Assembly: GCA_037355855.1 (NCBI GenBank)
Contig: CM074768.1
Coordinates: forward strand, 1,426,001 to 1,490,000
DNA: 64,000 nt
Origin: Pseudo-nitzschia pungens
Lineage: Eukaryota > Bacillariophyta > Bacillariophyceae > Bacillariales > Bacillariaceae
Direction of reading: 5' to 3'
Shown here piece after piece: positions 19,793 through 30,598 of the stretch. The notes under the pieces were generated by a model. That model saw only the letters and a list, made by a program, of their open reading frames with translations. It searched no databases and was not told the origin of the DNA. The position numbers and the translations under genes are program-made. Every line of letters begins with the position of its first letter. Positions within the stretch are counted from its first letter, which is position 1.

Positions 19793-21491
19793 ACAATTTT
19801 GCGACGCGCGATTTTGTCCGACGTTCCGATGTTCCAGTACTTAAAACACGTAGATTTCTACACAACTTTCCCCTTTGATATCTCCCTCACTTCTAAAGCT
19901 AAGATTACAGCAACAACACCAAGCACTACACCTATTAACAGAGATCTTGCCTATTCAATTCTGCTCTTATTTCGGTTGTTTCTTGCTCCCCTTGGTTGCT
20001 TTGGTTGCTTGTTTCAGTGTCAGTCGATCGATTTGGCAGCAACAAGCTTCGGCAACAAGCAAAAGGACACATAATTTCTACAGCGCATCCAGTACTAATT
20101 CTACAGCTGATTCTGTTTTGCTTCCGCTTTGTCTCCGAGTGCGATCTGTTTTCAAGCTACCTTATTATTTAACGCTATACAGTCTTTCAAGCCCCTTAAG
20201 TGATGTCCACTTAACGTTCTACATTCTTCAAGGTCGAACCCACTTAACGTTCTACATTCTTCAAGATAGAACACATACATACCCCCCTTCTAGAAGGTTC
20301 CTACTTGCTGATCCCTAAGTCTTTACAAGTTCTTTCAAGCTCCCAAGCATATCACCTTCCAGTTCCCCCTGTTTTCAAGCCAATAGCCCCCTGCTCCTTA
20401 AGTCCCTTTCACTTAAGAGCTACCCTGTTTCCTAGCCAAGCCCCCTCGTCCCTAAGTATTTTCGCTTAAGGCCCCCCCTACTACACCTGTTTTCAAGCCA
20501 AGACCAACTGATCCCTAAGTACCTCCTACTTAGTGCACTCTTGTTTCCAAGACTACAGCTACTATCGCCCCTTGTTTTCAAGACTACAATTCCCCTGGTC
20601 CCTAAGTGTTCGTGAGTTCCCTGATCCCTAAGTGTTTTCGCTATTAAGCAACCCCGAGTTGAACCTCAAGTTCGACACTGTTTTCAAGACACAAGCCTCC
20701 CCCTGGTCCTTAGGTGTTTCTACTAAAGCCCCTGTTTTCAAGCAAGCAGCTTCCCTGGTCCCTAAGTGTCTCGCTCAAGGTTCCTGTTTTCAAGCCAATT
20801 GCCCCTGGATACTGTTTCTTCCGTTAATTACTCCCCTTGTTTCCAAGCAGGCAGCTACCCTGGTCCCTAAGTGTCGCGTTCAAGGTACCTGTTTTCAAGC
20901 CAATTGCCCCTGGATACTGTTTCCACTTATAAGTACTCGCAAGTTTGAACTTCAAGTTCCCTCCTGAGCCTTTTAAGTGTGCCCTGTCATTGATATCCCC
21001 CGGTCCCTAAGTGTTCCTACTAAAGCCCCTGTTTTCAAGCTACCAGCCTCCCTGGTGGGCTGTTGTTTTGCATTTCAACTCCTTTCCGATTCGAATTTGC
21101 AGTGCTACCGTACGAGCAAACATTGTTCAAATTTGCATAATTTTCAAGCTACCGTACTAGCTTCCCTAGCTTCCCGGTGGGCTGCTGTATTACAATTCAA
21201 ATCATATTTGATTTGAAATTTTCAAGACACGATTTGCAGAGTTCCGCGCAGAGTTTACAGGCCTACACGAGTTGCAGTGCTGGTTCGAATTTGCAGTGCT
21301 ACCGCGTACGAGTAAAATTGTTCAAATTTGCACAATTTTCGCGCAGCGTTTCGCGCTCCAAGTGTGAGACAATTTTTGCTCGTTTTTTAGCAAAAATTGC
21401 TACCCCCAGCTGTCCCTCTACATACAGGTAAACACTGACAGCCTACCAGCTCCCAAGCCAACACGCCTATTAAGCCAATACCAGCCCCACT
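19793..21491 (+). promoter_or_regulatory. LINE copy 1 5' leader with degenerate repeats
   Basis: A full-length 5' end, shared with copy 2 (28914-30598). Most of it repeats two degenerate words, CCCTAAGTG and TGTTTTCAAGC, many times. Such a leader would have to carry the internal promoter, since LINEs lack upstream ones. No known promoter motif was identified. Confidence 0.55.
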
Positions 21492-22598
21492 ATGCCTCCT
21501 CCCCCGCCAGCCTCCGGGCGCAAAAGGCCTCCCTTGCCTGCCACTCCTACAAACAAACACGCTTTTGTGGGGACTCCTTCACGCCAACCACCTGCTGCCG
21601 GTTCCTCTGCTCCGGCCACCCCTTCTCCCCTTCCAGCCAGAGATTCCCCCCAATTAGACTCCTCTTCTGATGATTATATGTCCTTCACTTCTGCTGTGTC
21701 TATTGGTGAGCGTGATGATGGAGTCATGAGCACACATCCATCAGGCAGTGGGCAGTCCAGCCCTGGGCAGTCAGGCAGTGGGCAGTCAGGCAGTGGACAG
21801 TCAGGCAGTGGACAGTCAGGCAGTGGACAGTCCGACAGTGGGAAGTCTGACAGTGGGACGTCTGGGGATGGGCAGCCAGGCTCTGAGCACTCAGACTCTA
21901 AGCACTCTCCTTCCAAGGTCTCTCCTTCCAAGTCTAGTCTGAAACAAGCTACTCTTGCATTTCTTTCTGACACGCCGTCTGCAGAGCGAAATGCTCTGCG
22001 CCAGAAAGCCCTGGCTGCTGCCAACAAGGCTCACTCCGATTCCTTCCTCTGGTGCTTCTACGGTAAGGGGCCTTTTACTGGTCGTGCTTCCATTCCCACC
22101 CCCATCCAAACTCTTTGTCAAACTCCAGCAGGATCCCGGTTATGGACTGGGTGTCCAAGTCCTACTCACTTCTTCAGCAAGAAAGATGGAAATGACAAGA
22201 AATCCATCCATGATGTCTGTCAGTCTGCCATCCCTCCAGCGTATGCTCAAGCTTTCCCTGAAAATCCTGAGTGGAGAACTGCTTCTGTGGAGTCCCTGGT
22301 TTCCCTTGCTTCTCTTTGCTTTCAAGCCTCTGCAGACTGGACCAAGCAACCTTCTGGCCATGCTCTGAAGAGATGTCTTATTGGTTTGGCCAAGATGTCA
22401 CCTGAGTGTTTTGAAACCTTGTACTGTGAAGGCAACCTTTTGCCCAGCACTGAAGGCAAAGTTTGGTTGGCAGCTAACCAGGTACTTGGATCCCACTGGC
22501 ATTTCAAGCAGAAGCCTCCTGCTCCTGCTCCTGCAGCAGGGGGTGTTGCTTCCAGCTCCAGATCAGTGTCCTTTCTTCCTGGTCTAGGTGGTGCCACT
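21492..22598 (+). pseudogene. ORF1: LINE copy 1 ORF1, 5' part (interrupted by gypsy B)
   Basis: ATG at 21492 opens a proline-rich N-terminus, then an SGSGQ repeat (about residues 85-125), then a conserved block (KQATLAFLSDTPSAERNAL onwards) shared with copy 2. At 22598 the gypsy LTR begins; the frame continues exactly at 46987 (Ala-Thr-Val-Leu-Ser). Before the insertion ORF1 was one open frame of about 448 codons, compared with about 862 in copy 2. No zinc knuckle is seen. ORF1 of LINEs is normally an RNA-binding protein. Confidence 0.85.
21755..21880 (+). repeat. Coding minisatellite in LINE ORF1 (SGSGQ / SDSGK)
   Basis: About ten 12-15-bp units of the GGCAGTGGACAGTCA type keep the reading frame and encode Ser-Gly-rich repeats; LINE copy 2 has a different unit mix (SNSGK) at 30840-31010. 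Confidence 0.85.
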
Positions 22599-22856
22599 TG
22601 TTACGGTCTAGAGTAGAAATTTCGGAGTAGTATGAAAATTGTGAATGTTTAGATACTTTACGAGATATTGTTACGCGAATTGAGAATGGAGACATATAAA
22701 ATTTGAGGTCGCGAGCATAGCCACATTTTGGCATGCTCTGCCATAAATGTTGATTTATTGTCGGTTCCCATGATTAGGCATATATCACCTTCTGGGACTC
22801 GACCATAATAGTTAGAACACGTATCGAAACGTATTCATGACTGAATTTATAATATT

Positions 22857-24780
22857 AGAAACTGAATTCTTTTGTGATGGGGACTGTTTCCATCCAATTT
22901 GTCGATCGAAGGTTCTGTATTGTATCGATTTCGCCGTTCGAAAGAAGAATATCCGAATCGATGGTCCGTGTCGATCGGAGGTCACGCGTCGACAATCAAA
23001 AGAAAAGGTATCACGTATCACGTCAGTGTTTCGAAGGTATCACGTATCACGTCAGCGTTTCGGTGTCAACACTTTCGTGTCAACAGTTTCGTGCTGACGT
23101 CTAAAAAGGTATCCGCATCGATGGTTCCGATTCGATGGTTGGTTACGACCAAGAAGAAGAATTCTATTCGGTCTTTCTGCTCCAGACCAATCGATTTGAT
23201 TCTGAGATATGACAGATCTCAGGGTTCTTGGCTTGTCTGATTCCAAGTTCCCTTGGCTAAAAAACAAAATCGATGGTATGGCAGATTTGAGGTTGTCTGC
23301 GCCTCGTGAGGTTGTCTGCGCCTCGTGAGGTTGTCTGCGCCTCAGTCGGATGGGCCTGACGTCATGTCCTTGGTCTGCTGGACACTGTCTTCACTGGAAA
23401 GTACGTGGTGGTCTGTCTCCACGAAAATTCTTTTCTAGTGTGGTTCCATCCGTGGCAAGCAAGCGTCCCCCTTGAATCCTGTAAAAATAACAGGAAATCA
23501 TGGACGCTGCTTTCTCCACGTCCTGCTCCTTCCCCTACCGGATCGAGCTTCCATGGTGCCACCATGATGCTCATCTACTGTATCAACAACTGCGTATCAA
23601 CAGGCCCCAGAGGTGGATGTGTGGGCTCCGGTTGGTCGCGTGTCTGGGGAAGGGCTCCCCATTAACATCAGGGATCTCGCGATGTCAGCTGTAGGTCCAA
23701 TAAGCTGATGTTTTACATCCAAGTGTAGGCATGGATGCCAGTGGTGATCAGCCAGCTGGGTTTCATCACGCGCTCTAGCCGGCGTTCCGGTTCGTAGAAG
23801 TGGGTCGAGCGGTGGGTCTGATAAACTATGTTGATATCCGCTCGTCAGCGGTCTTCGGGGAACTTAATCGTAGAACTTAATCGGCTTGTAGATAAATCGC
23901 CTTATACTGCGTACTGGAAAAATAGGGGAAAGCCCTAACAATAATAATACATAAAGTCCTGGCAAATCGTGAGTCTACAGTGGACTGTTCAAGGTCTATT
24001 GCATACGCTCAAGCAATACAAGGCACTTCCCTAGAGGTACATCGGAATCGATCGATAGGAGGGCATGATAGGCGTGTTTATTTTAGAGTATAAAAGAAAG
24101 AGTGAAATAAAGGGAGCTGAGCCAAAGCGCTCAGCTCTTGTATCGTGACATCGATTCGCTAACTCGTATAATAACAGAGCTTCTGTAGCTCTGGTACTGT
24201 ATCCTACGAGTAGCGTACCGTATCGGAGTATCGTAGGGTATCTCCGATTAATTAGATCGAATCGTGTGCTAGCGATAATAACTCGCGTATGCTAGCGCGT
24301 TGGGTAACTGTTTGGGCCGGGCATCCAGTCATGGTACATATTATACACCAATGACCTGGCCCCGGCGGTAGCATGGTATCTTAGCATGGTATCATGGTAG
24401 GCTAGCATCTTTCAGTATCTCGTAGCATTAGCAACCCTAACCCTGTAGCATTTAGCTACACCCTGAAAAGGTGCTTTACTCGGGGTACGTACGATTGGTA
24501 CAAATCATACGCGGCGACCCTAGTAAACTCTGCTAGCAATACTAGACAGGATAGGTCTGCTGCTAAGCCTGCTGCTAAGCCTGCTGCTAAGCCTGCTGCT
24601 AAGCCTGTTGCTAAGCCTGTTGCTAAGCCTGCTGCTAAGCCTGTATGCTACCAATTAGCACACAGCCTAGCACTCAACTCAGCACCTGTTAGTCAGCTAC
24701 TGGATGTTGCTGTCTGTAGACCCAGTAGCCCTTCTACACAGGAGCCTTAGCACAGATCATAGCACACTGGATATCTTCAT
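22857..24780. mobile_element. Unidentified 1.9-kb insertion flanked by 60-bp direct repeats
   Basis: Non-coding by eye. It contains a tandem GGTATCACGTATCACGTCAG motif (23010-23060), three 19-bp copies of GAGGTTGTCTGCGCCTC (23289-23345), TATAAAA followed by AATAAAG and the hairpin GAGCTGAGC-loop-GCTCAGCTC (about 24090-24137), and a GCTGCTAAGCCT array. TATAAAA, AATAAAG and a hairpin in this order look like a promoter and polyadenylation region, as in an LTR or a small non-autonomous retroelement. No terminal repeats are visible. The class is unknown. Confidence 0.6.
24553..24645. repeat. Tandem array, 12-bp unit GCTGCTAAGCCT
   Basis: Seven to eight consecutive units with rare changes (GTTGCTAAGCCT), inside the unidentified insertion. 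Confidence 0.93.
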
Positions 24781-24925
24781 ACTCGACCATAATAGTTAGA
24801 ACACGTATCGAAACGTATTCATGACTGAATATATAATATTTGATTCCCATATGGGATTCGATTAATTATTCAATCGTGACTGCTAGCTAGTCACATAGTG
24901 CCCCATGATTGACCGAATCCCATAC

Positions 24926-26370
24926 TTAAGCTGACCAATGGATTGCTGAGTCATCGGAGTTGGAATCGGAATGGTCAGTTGGGACGTCTTTATAAGGGGT
25001 TAGCTTACGAATGTTAACGGTCTCAATGACCGTTGGAGTCTTCTGAATCTTAACAGTACCATTATCATGGACTTGGGCAATAGTGAATGGTCCTGTCTTT
25101 CGAGGCTGCAGCTTGTCCGGATCTGGTTCTTGAATCCATACCTTGTCATTGGGTTGAAAGGTATGTTCCTTGCGCTTGGCGTTATCTCTGAGAAGAGCCT
25201 TGTTAATACCTTGCTGTTGAAGCTGCTGTAGAGCTAACAGATTCGATGTTAATGGTAGATCAACCAGCATGTCCCAACTGTATACTAGGGACCCTGGAGA
25301 TGCTTGGAGAGCTGCATTGACAGCACACCTGGAGGCATGCATGCAGGTCGAGAGGGCATCATCCATGAGCTGACTGGCTCTGGTGTTGACTTGAGGGGGA
25401 TTAACATGGACTAGAACTCTGAGAATATCAGTGACTGTATGATGGACGCGCTCACATATGGCATTCAACTGGGGGTTCTTTACTGTTGTTGGGACCGATT
25501 GGATTCCATACTGCTTGAGAGTAGTCTGGAAATCAGCCCCTAGGAATTCACCACCATTGTCATGGACACATCTGAGAGGTCTTGGGTATCTTGAGAGCCA
25601 GCAGTTCTTGAATTGATCTGATACATGCTGCGAGGACTTATCTCTGATTCTGATGATTTCAAGGAGGTTAGTAACTGGATCAATACAGGTTAGGGCTTTG
25701 AAGTTATAGTTCTTGCCTTGAGCTGTAATCTTCCAAGGGCCGATAAGATCAACGTGTACTTCATAGAACGGGGACAATGGCGCTTCTTTTGGTGGTAGTT
25801 TGCCGTATTGGGAGTTCTGATTCTTGTATTTGATGCAATGGTCTGGGCATACATAGGACTTGCATAAACTGGTTAGATTATCAGCATAGAATCAGGCTGA
25901 TATAGTCTGTTGTAATCTGGTGGATCCGCAATGACCCAACAGGAGATGATACCACTTGATGGTATCATTAATAAGGGATGCTGGGATATAGATCCTCCAG
26001 CATTCAGGATTGGCTTGATTCGCGTAACAAAGTATCTTGTTGCCCTCTAATTCTTGGTAGAAGAAGGCTTTCGATTGAGTCTTGAACTTGATGGTTGGGT
26101 CCTTCTGTTGATGAAGGTAGATGTCGGAGTAGTTCACCGGGCATTCTACCTCTTGACTGTTAGGTAGGTTGATAAGGCACTCATTATTCAGCAGGCAGGC
26201 TTGGAGCTCCTGGTCTGCGTCATTGCATAAGTGCTGAAATAGGTTGGGGAACTCTGCTAGAAACAGTTCTTCATCTTGCTTGGGGACTTCAAGTTTCAAA
26301 AAATCAATAAGAGTGCCCTTACCAAGGGCTTCTTTCTTCCCCACAGTAGGTGGGTCCATCCGGGGGAGCC
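24926..26370 (-). pseudogene. pol: gypsy B pol, integrase and C-terminal part
   Basis: Minus-strand frame open from the gypsy A junction (26370) to the stop at 24926, apart from one TGA at 25894-25892 where copy F has an Arg codon (ISA-R-FYA). The H-x4-H motif YHLLLGH, DLIGPW, CVHDNGGEF and NAICERVHH of the integrase are present, followed by the C-terminal domain. The frame is otherwise intact. Confidence 0.9.
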
Positions 26371-26563
26371 TGCCATACCCCGGGTCTACTAGTGATTAGA
26401 TATAGTAGTGATATGCAAATTGTGAGCTCTAGTGGTTAGTCTATTGCTACAGTTCCAAGAGCTCTTTGAATCGGCGATTCTATCGGCTCGCCGATTGTTT
26501 TCTTCTATCCTTATCCTTAATCCAGTCCCGTGTGTACTCGTGACTGTATTCTGGTGTACGGCA
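26371..26563 (-). repeat. 3' LTR of gypsy A
   Basis: Window sequence TGCCATACCCCGGG to GGTGTACGGCA, 193 bp; the other LTR has a G-to-A change within GAATCGGCGATT and a C-to-T change near the end. On the minus strand a purine-rich CATGGAGGAGTA precedes it. Confidence 0.93.
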
Positions 26564-26581
26564 TACTCCTCCATGGGACTG

Positions 26582-28913
26582 CTACGGTTTAATGGGATCC
26601 CTGCAATAATAGGGATGGACTCTCCTGATATTAACCCGGTCGGTTACAAAGGGAGCAGTTTCAATAGTTACAGTTCCATTGTCATGGGCCGTGAGCACCT
26701 TGTAAGGTCCTTGCCGTGGGAAAGATAGTTTTGGAATAATGCCCTTCCTTTCCAGGGTGACATAGTCTCCTTCCTTATAGACATGGGGGATCCTCTTCTG
26801 GTTCTCCCTGCTATTACTCTTGTGGATACTCTTTTGTTTCCTTGCTTGGATTGCTTCCCAATCCACCGGGAAATTCACCGGCATAAACATGTCCCTTCCA
26901 AACACCAGTTGTGCTGGAGAGTATCCCAGCGTGGTGTGGATGGCACTTCTAATAGCGTACGCTGCCTTGGTAGTGAATTCCTCAAAAGGATCCTTCTCGT
27001 GGAGATCCCTTTGTTCCAGGTTAAAGGACAGTAGACAGTCCTTCAGGACCTGATGGATCCTTTCCAGCACTGAGTTGGATTGTGGGTTCCAAGCGCCACT
27101 GGGCTTTCTTTTCATTCCCATGTTATCACAGAGCTCTTGGAACTCTGCTTTGAACTCACTCCCGCCATCAAAGCCAATTTCCTTTGGGCGCGGATACCTT
27201 GCTAGCCATGTACTGTCCAATAATCGTTGAGTTTCTGCTGCATTTGGTGAGTCCTTCAGGTGAGCCAGTTCAAACCATCCGGTTACTGGGTCCACCATGG
27301 TGAGAACATGGATGTGGTAGTCTTTACCATTTTTATTGTGGACAGTTGCAGGTCCCCAGAGGTCCACATTGACCCTCTGCCATTTGGTGACTTCCACTGC
27401 TTTCTCCGGTAGTAGTCCATACTTCTTCCGGCCACTCTTTTTGAACATCTGACACGTGTGGCAGTGTTTGCAGAGATCCTGAACGTCCTTTCGTAGGCCT
27501 TTCCAGGTGAACACTGAGCGTATGCTCTGTTCCATTCTCTTTTCTCCGGGATGGACCAGCATGCTGTGGTACCATTCCATGACTCTGTCCTTGAGTTTGT
27601 CGGGAATCAGAATCTTTCCTTCTTTGTGGATTAGGTTGTAACCTTCCACCATTTTGGTGGTCAGTCGATTGTCTTTTTCCAGAGCATTCACGATTCCTGT
27701 GTCCTTTTGCTGGTAGAACTGAATCATGTCCGGGGCAAGTGGGAATGCACTATTGCCCTGGAATTCTTCCGGTGCTTCTCCAAGCGGGAATAGGAGTTGC
27801 CGGAGGTGCTCTTCCTCATCCGCGTAGGTGAGGGGCTTATTTGGTGGTAGCCATTCCACTGTGTCTGCTGGGTCATCTGTGATGTCCAGGCGAGACAGTG
27901 CGTCTGCTGCATCGTTGTCTTTGCCAGCAACGTGCTTGACTACGGGGTGGAACTCCTCCATTAGGAGTCTCCATCGGACCATCCTTTGGGTGGGCATCTG
28001 CTGATAGAGCAGGTTAAGGTGGTCTGTGTGAATAATCACATCTTGTCCTCGTAGGATTCCTTCAAACGCTTTTAGCCCTTCTACTATGCCCAGGAATTCT
28101 TTCTCTCCAACCGTGTAGTTGAGCTGCGCCGAGTTCAGCTTCCGGGTGTAGAAACCAAGGGGCTTGCCATCTTGGCATACAGTTGCTCCCAGTTGCCTGT
28201 CGCTGGCGTCTGAGTAGAGATGAAATGGTTTTGTAAAGTCTGGGAATGCAAGCTTTGCTTCGTCTGCGAGCATCCTTTTCGCCTCCATGAAAGCTTTCTG
28301 CTCTGCTGGACCCCAGTACCAGTTCAGTTTTCCCTTTTTCCCTGCAAGTTTATTGAGGGGGGCCAGGATGTGGGAGCGACGCTTCCACATATCCCTGTAA
28401 AAGTTTACCATTCCAAGGAACATCTTGAGTTGCTTGGTGTTCTTGGGGGCTTCGAGGCGCTTCATCGCCTCCAGTTTCTTTGGTTGGGGTTGGATGCCCT
28501 CTGTTGTTAACAGAAATCCCAGATACTCCACCTCTTTTTGCATGAAGAAGGATTTCCGTAGGTTGGCTCTGAAGCCAGCATCATCCAGTCGCTGTAGTAC
28601 TGTATCGATTTTGTGGAGATGGTCCTGTTCCGATTCACCTTCGCGTTGAATGATTAGAATATCATCAATATAGACCAGGACATAGTCCAGATCCCTGAGC
28701 AGGTTCATCATTACTGACTGGAATATGTCAGGCGCGCAGGCAATCCCCATTGCCAGTCTCTTGTAGGCATACTTTCCCCACGGCAGAATGGTGGAGCAGA
28801 TCTTCTGGCTCTCCTTGCAGATGGGGATGGTGTAGTATCCTTGGGATAAGTCCAGTGCCGTAGCTGATTTGAACTTCTGCAACCTTTGGATTGCTTCCCC
28901 TATGCGTGGTAGT
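26582..28913 (-). CDS. pol: gypsy A pol, RT (from fingers) to integrase
   Basis: Open from the LINE junction (28913) to the stop at 26582. RT has TALDLSQGYY and VYIDDILI (about 28660-28685). RNase H has LYSDASDRQLG and the tail HTDHLNLL and GKDNDAADALSRL. Integrase has H-x4-H and C-x2-C zinc ligands, D in NVDLWGP, D in FDGGSEF and E in NSVLERI. The frame continues in phase at 39337 when the LINE and one target duplication are removed. No stop or shift, so the protein was functional before the LINE arrived. Confidence 0.93.
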
Positions 28914-30598
28914 ACAATTTTGCGACGCGCGATTTTGTCCGACGTTCCGATGTTCCAGTACTTAAAACACGTAGATTTCTACACAACTTTCCCCTTTGAT
29001 ATCTCACTCACTTCTAAAGCTCCTACAACACAACCAAGCACTACACCTATCAACAGAGACCTCCCCTATCTGATTCTGCTGTTTGTTTGGCTGCTCCTTG
29101 CTTCCTTTGGTTGCTGTGGTTGCTTGTTTCCTCTGCCGGTCGGTCGATCGATTCGGCAACAACAGCACCAACACGAAAACAAGGACACATAATTTTCTAC
29201 AGAGCTTCCAGTACTAATTTCTACAGCTGATTCTGTTTCGCTTCCGAGCTCGGTTTGTTTTTCGATCTGTTTTCAAGCTACCTTATTATTTAACGCTATA
29301 CAGTCTTTCAAGCCCCTTAAGTGATACCCACTTAACGTTCTACATTCTTCAAGGTTCCTTGCTGAGTTCCCTAAGTCTTTTCAAGTTGAAGTTGTCGAAC
29401 ACATATACACCCCCCCTTCTAGAAGGTTCCTACTCGCTGATCCTTAAGTCCTTGCAAGTTCGCGCGAGCATATCTTCCAGTTCCCCCCTTTATTTTCAAG
29501 CCAATTGCCCACTACTCCTTAAGTGTTTCTCACTTAAGAGTACCCCTGTTTCCTAGCCAAGCCCCCTAGTCCCTAAGTGTTTTCGCTTAAGGCTCCCCCT
29601 AATACACCTGTTTTCAAGCCAAGACCAACCGATCCCTAAGTACCTCCTACTTATTGCACTCTTGTTTCCAAGACTACAGCTACTACCGCCCCTTGTTTTC
29701 AAGACTACAATTCCCCTGGTCCCTAAGGGTTCGCGAGTTCCCTGATCCCTAAGTGTTTTCGCTCTTAAGCAACCCCAACTTGAACTTCAAGTTCGACACT
29801 GTTTTCAAGACACAAGCCTCCCCCTGGTCCCTAGGTGTTTCTACTAAAGCCCCTGTTTTCAAGCAAGCAGCTTCCCTGGTCCCTAAGTGTATCGCTCACG
29901 GTCCCTGTTTTCAAGCCAATTGCCCCCGGATACTGTTTCCACTGTTTCCCTGGTCCCTAAGTGTCTCGCTCAAGGTCCCTGTTTCCAAGCCAATTGCCCC
30001 TGGATACTGTTTCCACTTAAAAGTACTTGCGAGTTTGAACTTCAAGTTCCCTCCTGAGCCTTTTAAGTGTGCCCTGCCATTGATATCCCCCGGTCCCTAA
30101 GTGTTCCTACTAAAGCCCCTGTTTTCAAGGTCCAAGCTTCCCTGGGGCTGCTGTATTTCAATTCGAACCGTATCCGATTCGAATTTGCAAGCCTACAAGC
30201 CTACACGATTTGCAGTAGTTGCAAAATTGTTCAAATTTGCACAATTTTCAAGCTCGGAGTACAGTACGAGTACAAGCCTACACGATTTGCAGAGTACAAG
30301 CCTACACGATTTGCAGAGCTCTTCCGCGCGCAGAGTTTTTGTGCTCCAAGTGTGAGACAAATTTTGCTCGTTTTTTAGCAAAAATTTCTGAGTTCCCCGG
30401 TGACTTTTGTGGGTGTGCTCCAGTATATTTTTTTGGATCCCCAGGGACCTTTTCCTTGTCCAGACCAAGGTTACCCTTGTTGTTGCTGCTGTACCCTGTT
30501 TCCAGGCTACACCCATCTGTATATATCCATACAGGTTAACACTGACAGCCTACCAGCGCCCGAGCCAACACGCCTATTCAGACGATCCTAGCCCCACC
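28914..30598 (+). promoter_or_regulatory. LINE copy 2 5' leader with degenerate repeats
   Basis: Colinear with 19793-21491, with small insertions and deletions. It carries the same many-fold CCCTAAGTG and TTTTCAAGC words. A GC-poor stretch near 30200-30310 repeats AGTACAAGCCTACACGATTT. Confidence 0.55.

Larger units (their letters stand above)
19793..22598 (+). mobile_element. LINE copy 1, 5' part
   Basis: Starts ACAATTTTGCGACGCGCG exactly as LINE copy 2 (28914), directly after ACATTGAATACTCAGTAT, which recurs at 53317-53334 behind the LINE tail. It holds a 1.7-kb leader and the 5' part of ORF1. The 3' part is at 46987-53316. Without the insertion the copy is about 9.1 kb. Confidence 0.93.
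22599..24895 (-). repeat. 3' LTR of gypsy B, split by a 1.9-kb insertion
   Basis: LTR sequence is at 22599-22856 and 24781-24895. The 60 bp at 22797-22856 are repeated at 24781-24840 with one difference. The minus-strand LTR start (TGTGACTAGC) is at 24895, preceded by the conserved GGGGCACTA. Confidence 0.88.

Noticed and set aside
24425..24450. CCCTAACCCTG as telomere-like repeat
   Set aside because: Only two units inside other unrelated sequence; no array.
30193..30516. Minus-strand frame in the LINE leader
   Set aside because: Low-complexity and not preserved in the matching part of LINE copy 1.
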